From Trichostrongylus colubriformis (lineage: Eukaryota; Nematoda; Chromadorea; Rhabditida; Trichostrongylidae), in the NCBI GenBank assembly GCA_963978905.1, contig OZ022256.1, positions 3,145,501 to 3,209,500 on the forward strand: a DNA stretch of 64,000 nt, given 5' to 3'. The notes under the pieces were generated by a model. That model was given only the letters and a program-made list of their open reading frames with translations. It was not told the origin of the DNA and did no database searches. Below, in pieces: positions 61,372 to 64,000 of the stretch. Position numbers and translations under genes: made by a program. Each line of letters begins with the position of its first letter. Position 1 is the first letter of the stretch.

Positions 61372-61733
61372 CAGGGCACTCCCAGGTGTCGAGCAAAAGA
61401 GCAGCTTCAGTACAACCCTCGCACGTTTGAGTGGATCAAATACGACCCCCCCCCACCTACTTTTCCGACATCTACAGTACCAGTAACCGTTGCTGTATGA
61501 TTGCAATGTGTTTTACTGCCATGTATTCTTACCTGAAGCAAAAATTCATTTATTCCACATCTCCTCACCTTCGCTGTAAAATATGTACTCTTCGCTTCTC
61601 AATTGTTCATGGAAAGTTAAATTCTAGTGCTTATCTCTGCACCTCTGCAGGTACTACCCCGCCCCCCCCCCCCTTTCTGACCGGTCAAATACGATCCCCC
61701 TGTCGAGGAATCCTCAACTCCCGTTGTACCCTG
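61372..61733 (+). mobile_element. hAT-like poly-C MITE, copy 1 (362 bp)
   Basis: It starts CAGGGCACTCCCAGGTGTCG and ends in TACCCTG, with the perfect 8-bp duplication GGTACAGA on both sides. Duplication copy A is empty here (near 12490). It has two poly-C tracts (61445 and 61661). Its length equals that of the copy at 3917-4278. Confidence 0.88.
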
Positions 61734-62006
61734 GGTACAGATGAAGCCTCATCCACATGCATTTACCATTCTGATTCAATCTGGAATGCATGGCGTTTCG
61801 TACCGTAGAACAACTTAAAGTCATATTTATCCTTCATAAAAATATCGGTGTGATATTGTTGAGCCCTATGACTCTCAGTGGTGCGAACTAATCTTGTTGT
61901 ATTCTGTCTTCATCATCTTAAATTTTGCATCTATTTTGGCAATCTCGCTGTCCAACCACTCATCCACTGCCATATTCAGCCTATTCGCTTACACATTTTC
62001 CTCTAG

Positions 62007-63877
62007 ATGCTCCGCTACACCCTTATCGCAAGCGTGACAATCCTGCCAAAATGTCTCGGCTTTTTTACCTTTGGTAGACCGCAATCGGTAGCCGTCATTG
62101 GAGAGCTTGAATGTAACAGTCATCCAGCACCGAACGTCAAAGTCGTACTCTATGCCAGACATATACGTGAGTTTGAGCTAAGTCCATTTGATTGAAACAG
62201 TTCCCAAGAAGATCTTATGCTGCATCCACAGGCCGCGTTCATACTTTGCGCCGGCAGGGTGCAGCTGCGTTCACAGGCAGCGAGGCAGAGTGGCACGGAA
62301 AACGAGACAGGGTGGCACAGGCGGAGAGGCAGAGACACGCAGGCGTGCCCTGTCGCCGCCAGCGTAAAGTTGAGCGCTGTCATACTAGGTGACGTAATCG
62401 CTGCGACAGCAGTTATCCCGAGTATCGTCGCGATGCACACCCTACAACCAGTCTATCGCACTTCCCTCCATCAATCAGGGCTGATTACGCAACTATAGAA
62501 TTGAACGATCGTGATGACCCGGCAGTCCCTCAAAATCAGAACGGTGGCGTGGGCACGACAAGCATAGTGCAAGGACCTGCGTTGCACGTGCGTTGCGGCT
62601 ATCGCGATCGCGATCACGCATGAATGCAAAATTGAAGTGGAAGCTGAAAGATGTTGAATAAAAAAAAACAAGGTTCGTCTACGCATCTCAGAAGAAGGTT
62701 TTTGTGCAACTTGGCAAGGACGTAAGTGAGGGAAGCGCTTGGATGGTGGCTTTGCCAACAAGGGCCGTTTCTACTTTACGGTGCTGGCGGTAGGGCGTGG
62801 CTGAGGGTCCAGCCGTTCCCGCCAGTAGCCACTCTGCCTCGCTGTCTGTTAACCTAGCCACGCCCTAACGGCGCAAAGTATGAGCGCGGCCTAACTCGCG
62901 GCTATAGCCCCATTGCACTACCCTCTAATGGCCTCATTCTGTAGCTTTACTCCGATTTATGCAATAATTTTGATACCTTTCTAAAGCAAGCAGCTTTAAA
63001 ACGTCAGACATTGTTTCATAATGATGGGATGTGCGTTTTTGCAGAGCTGCCCAATTTGCGGAAAACGATAAAGATACATACATACCGATTGAGAGTTTAC
63101 TCTTCTGACAATGCGAAATTACGATTATGCGGAAAAGAATTAGATACATCTTGACCTTCAGGCTCCGCCTAATCGTGGGAACCAGAAAAATGAAAATTCC
63201 ACAGTTCTGTAACTCCACTAAAACTCCATTACAACTAAAAGCAATTTTACACCCCTTTTACCCATGTATATACTAGGCTTAATTTTTTCCGCGTATTTCA
63301 TGAATCCGCAAAAACGCAAATTGCGTCACTATGAACGCTGCCTGAGATACACTTGTCGACAATTCTGCAAAAAAAAACTTTTTGAACGACTACCTAAAAG
63401 CTCTTGCAAAGACTACCTAAAAGCCCTTGCAAGTACTAAAAGGGGAACTTTTTTTTCTCAAAAATTGTAATCTTTGCAGTGTTCGATACCAAACTAGCCG
63501 AAGGTCAAACTGACCCTAATGGGAGATTTAATCTCACTGGCGGGAAAACTGAATCCTCAACTATTGATCCAAAGCTCAGCATCTATCACAAGTGCAACCA
63601 CACAGGGGTAAGGACATTCTTATAACAAATGAGAAACGTGATAGCGACCACAGCTAAATGGAAATTGTAGATAGTTAACCAGACGAAGAGGTGATAAAAA
63701 CGTTAAACAACGGAAAACTGAACTCTTCTGACAATCACTCTTCGCACAAGAGTGTCCTCTGCAGCGCTCTTATGTGTCAGAAAAAAACTCTACTACCAAG
63801 TTTTCTGTCAAACATTTTACCTGTCAGTATGTCCGTCTGTCCGTCCGTTTGTTTGACTGTCTGTCTGCCTTACTGCC

Positions 63878-63910
<33 letters not shown>

Positions 63911-63947
63911 GCCTGTCTGCCTGTCTGCCTGCCTGCCTTCTTGTCTC

Positions 63948-63980
<33 letters not shown>

Positions 63981-64000
63981 TGTCTATCTATCTGTCTGCG
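62007..64000 (+). CDS. Transthyretin-like (TTL) secreted protein, copy B (3' end outside window)
   Basis: Exons 62007-62166 and 63480-63607 have exactly the lengths (160 and 128 bp), phases and splice sites of TTL-A. Exon 3 should lie beyond 64000, after the (TGTC)n tract. The signal peptide is MLRYTLIASVTILPKCLG. The core reads NVKVVLY, TDPNGRF and SIYHKCNHTG. Exon 1 differs from copy A at 19 of 53 residues and exon 2 at 7 of 43. No frame break is visible, so it may be functional. Intron 1 holds two MITEs. Confidence 0.88.
62231..62379. repeat. 'CATACTTTGCG' MITE, TTL-B intron 1 (copy-B specific)
   Basis: GGCCGCGTTCATACTTTGCG begins it and AGCGTAAAGTTGAGCGCTG ends it. The same intron of TTL-A (near 13790) is uninterrupted, so it arrived after the duplication. 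Confidence 0.78.
62762..62892. repeat. 'CATACTTTGCG' MITE, TTL-B intron 1 (shared with A)
   Basis: GGGCCGTTTCTACTTTACGG and GGCGCAAAGTATGAGCGCGG are inverted. It occupies the same position as 14118-14360 in TTL-A. Confidence 0.75.
63830..64000. repeat. (TGTC)n microsatellite in TTL-B intron 2
   Basis: TGTC/TGCC repeats run to the window end, at the same intronic position as the array in TTL-A. Confidence 0.92.

Larger units (their letters stand above)
59400..63700 (+). repeat. Segmental duplication, copy B
   Basis: This is a direct copy of 8629-15060, as described there. Copy B lacks both mariners and the 10636 MITE. It carries two hAT-like MITEs (60692 and 61372) and an extra MITE (62231) that copy A lacks. 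Confidence 0.85.

Overview
This is eukaryotic, nematode-type DNA, most likely from a clade V (strongylid or hookworm-like) parasite. The evidence is the small nematode-style genes with GT-AG introns, a secreted transthyretin-like (TTL) family, a UDP-glucuronosyltransferase (UGT), a nematode serpentine chemoreceptor, and introns packed with mariner elements and MITEs. There are no operons or other prokaryotic features. The species assignment is inference.

Layout. 1-8.6 kb holds no intact gene. It contains MITEs, a hAT-like MITE, tandem tRNA-Gly-like relics, a BEL/Pao gag relic, a receptor relic and a foldback element. 8.6-15.9 kb is copy A of a segmental duplication ending in an intact three-exon TTL gene (13567-15869). 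16.7-33.1 kb is one 13-exon UGT locus. Its introns hold five mariner elements, a 1.39-kb near-perfect palindrome and many smaller repeats. The exon phases agree at nearly every junction, but the frame is broken by two stops, a deletion and a frameshift, so I call it a pseudogene. 33.8-42.7 kb is a minus-strand seven-transmembrane chemoreceptor with RTE retrotransposon pieces, MITEs and a 268-bp tandem array in its introns. 43-59 kb is gene-poor. It is built of local direct and inverted duplications, with a tRNA-like sequence inside a perfect inverted repeat, a non-LTR retrotransposon tail and a second large palindrome. 59.4-64 kb is copy B of the segmental duplication and ends inside a second TTL gene (62007 to beyond the window).

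The two duplication copies act as each other's empty-site control. Mariners and MITEs are present in A and absent from B, and the reverse also occurs, which orders the insertions and defines element ends. The most distinctive observations are a 362-bp hAT-like MITE family with 8-bp target duplications that carries poly-C tracts, the palindrome whose ~680-bp arms are in perfect register, two mariners with almost the same central body but different terminal repeats, and the tRNA-like foldback. All splice sites and conceptual joins were read by eye, with no transcript or database support.
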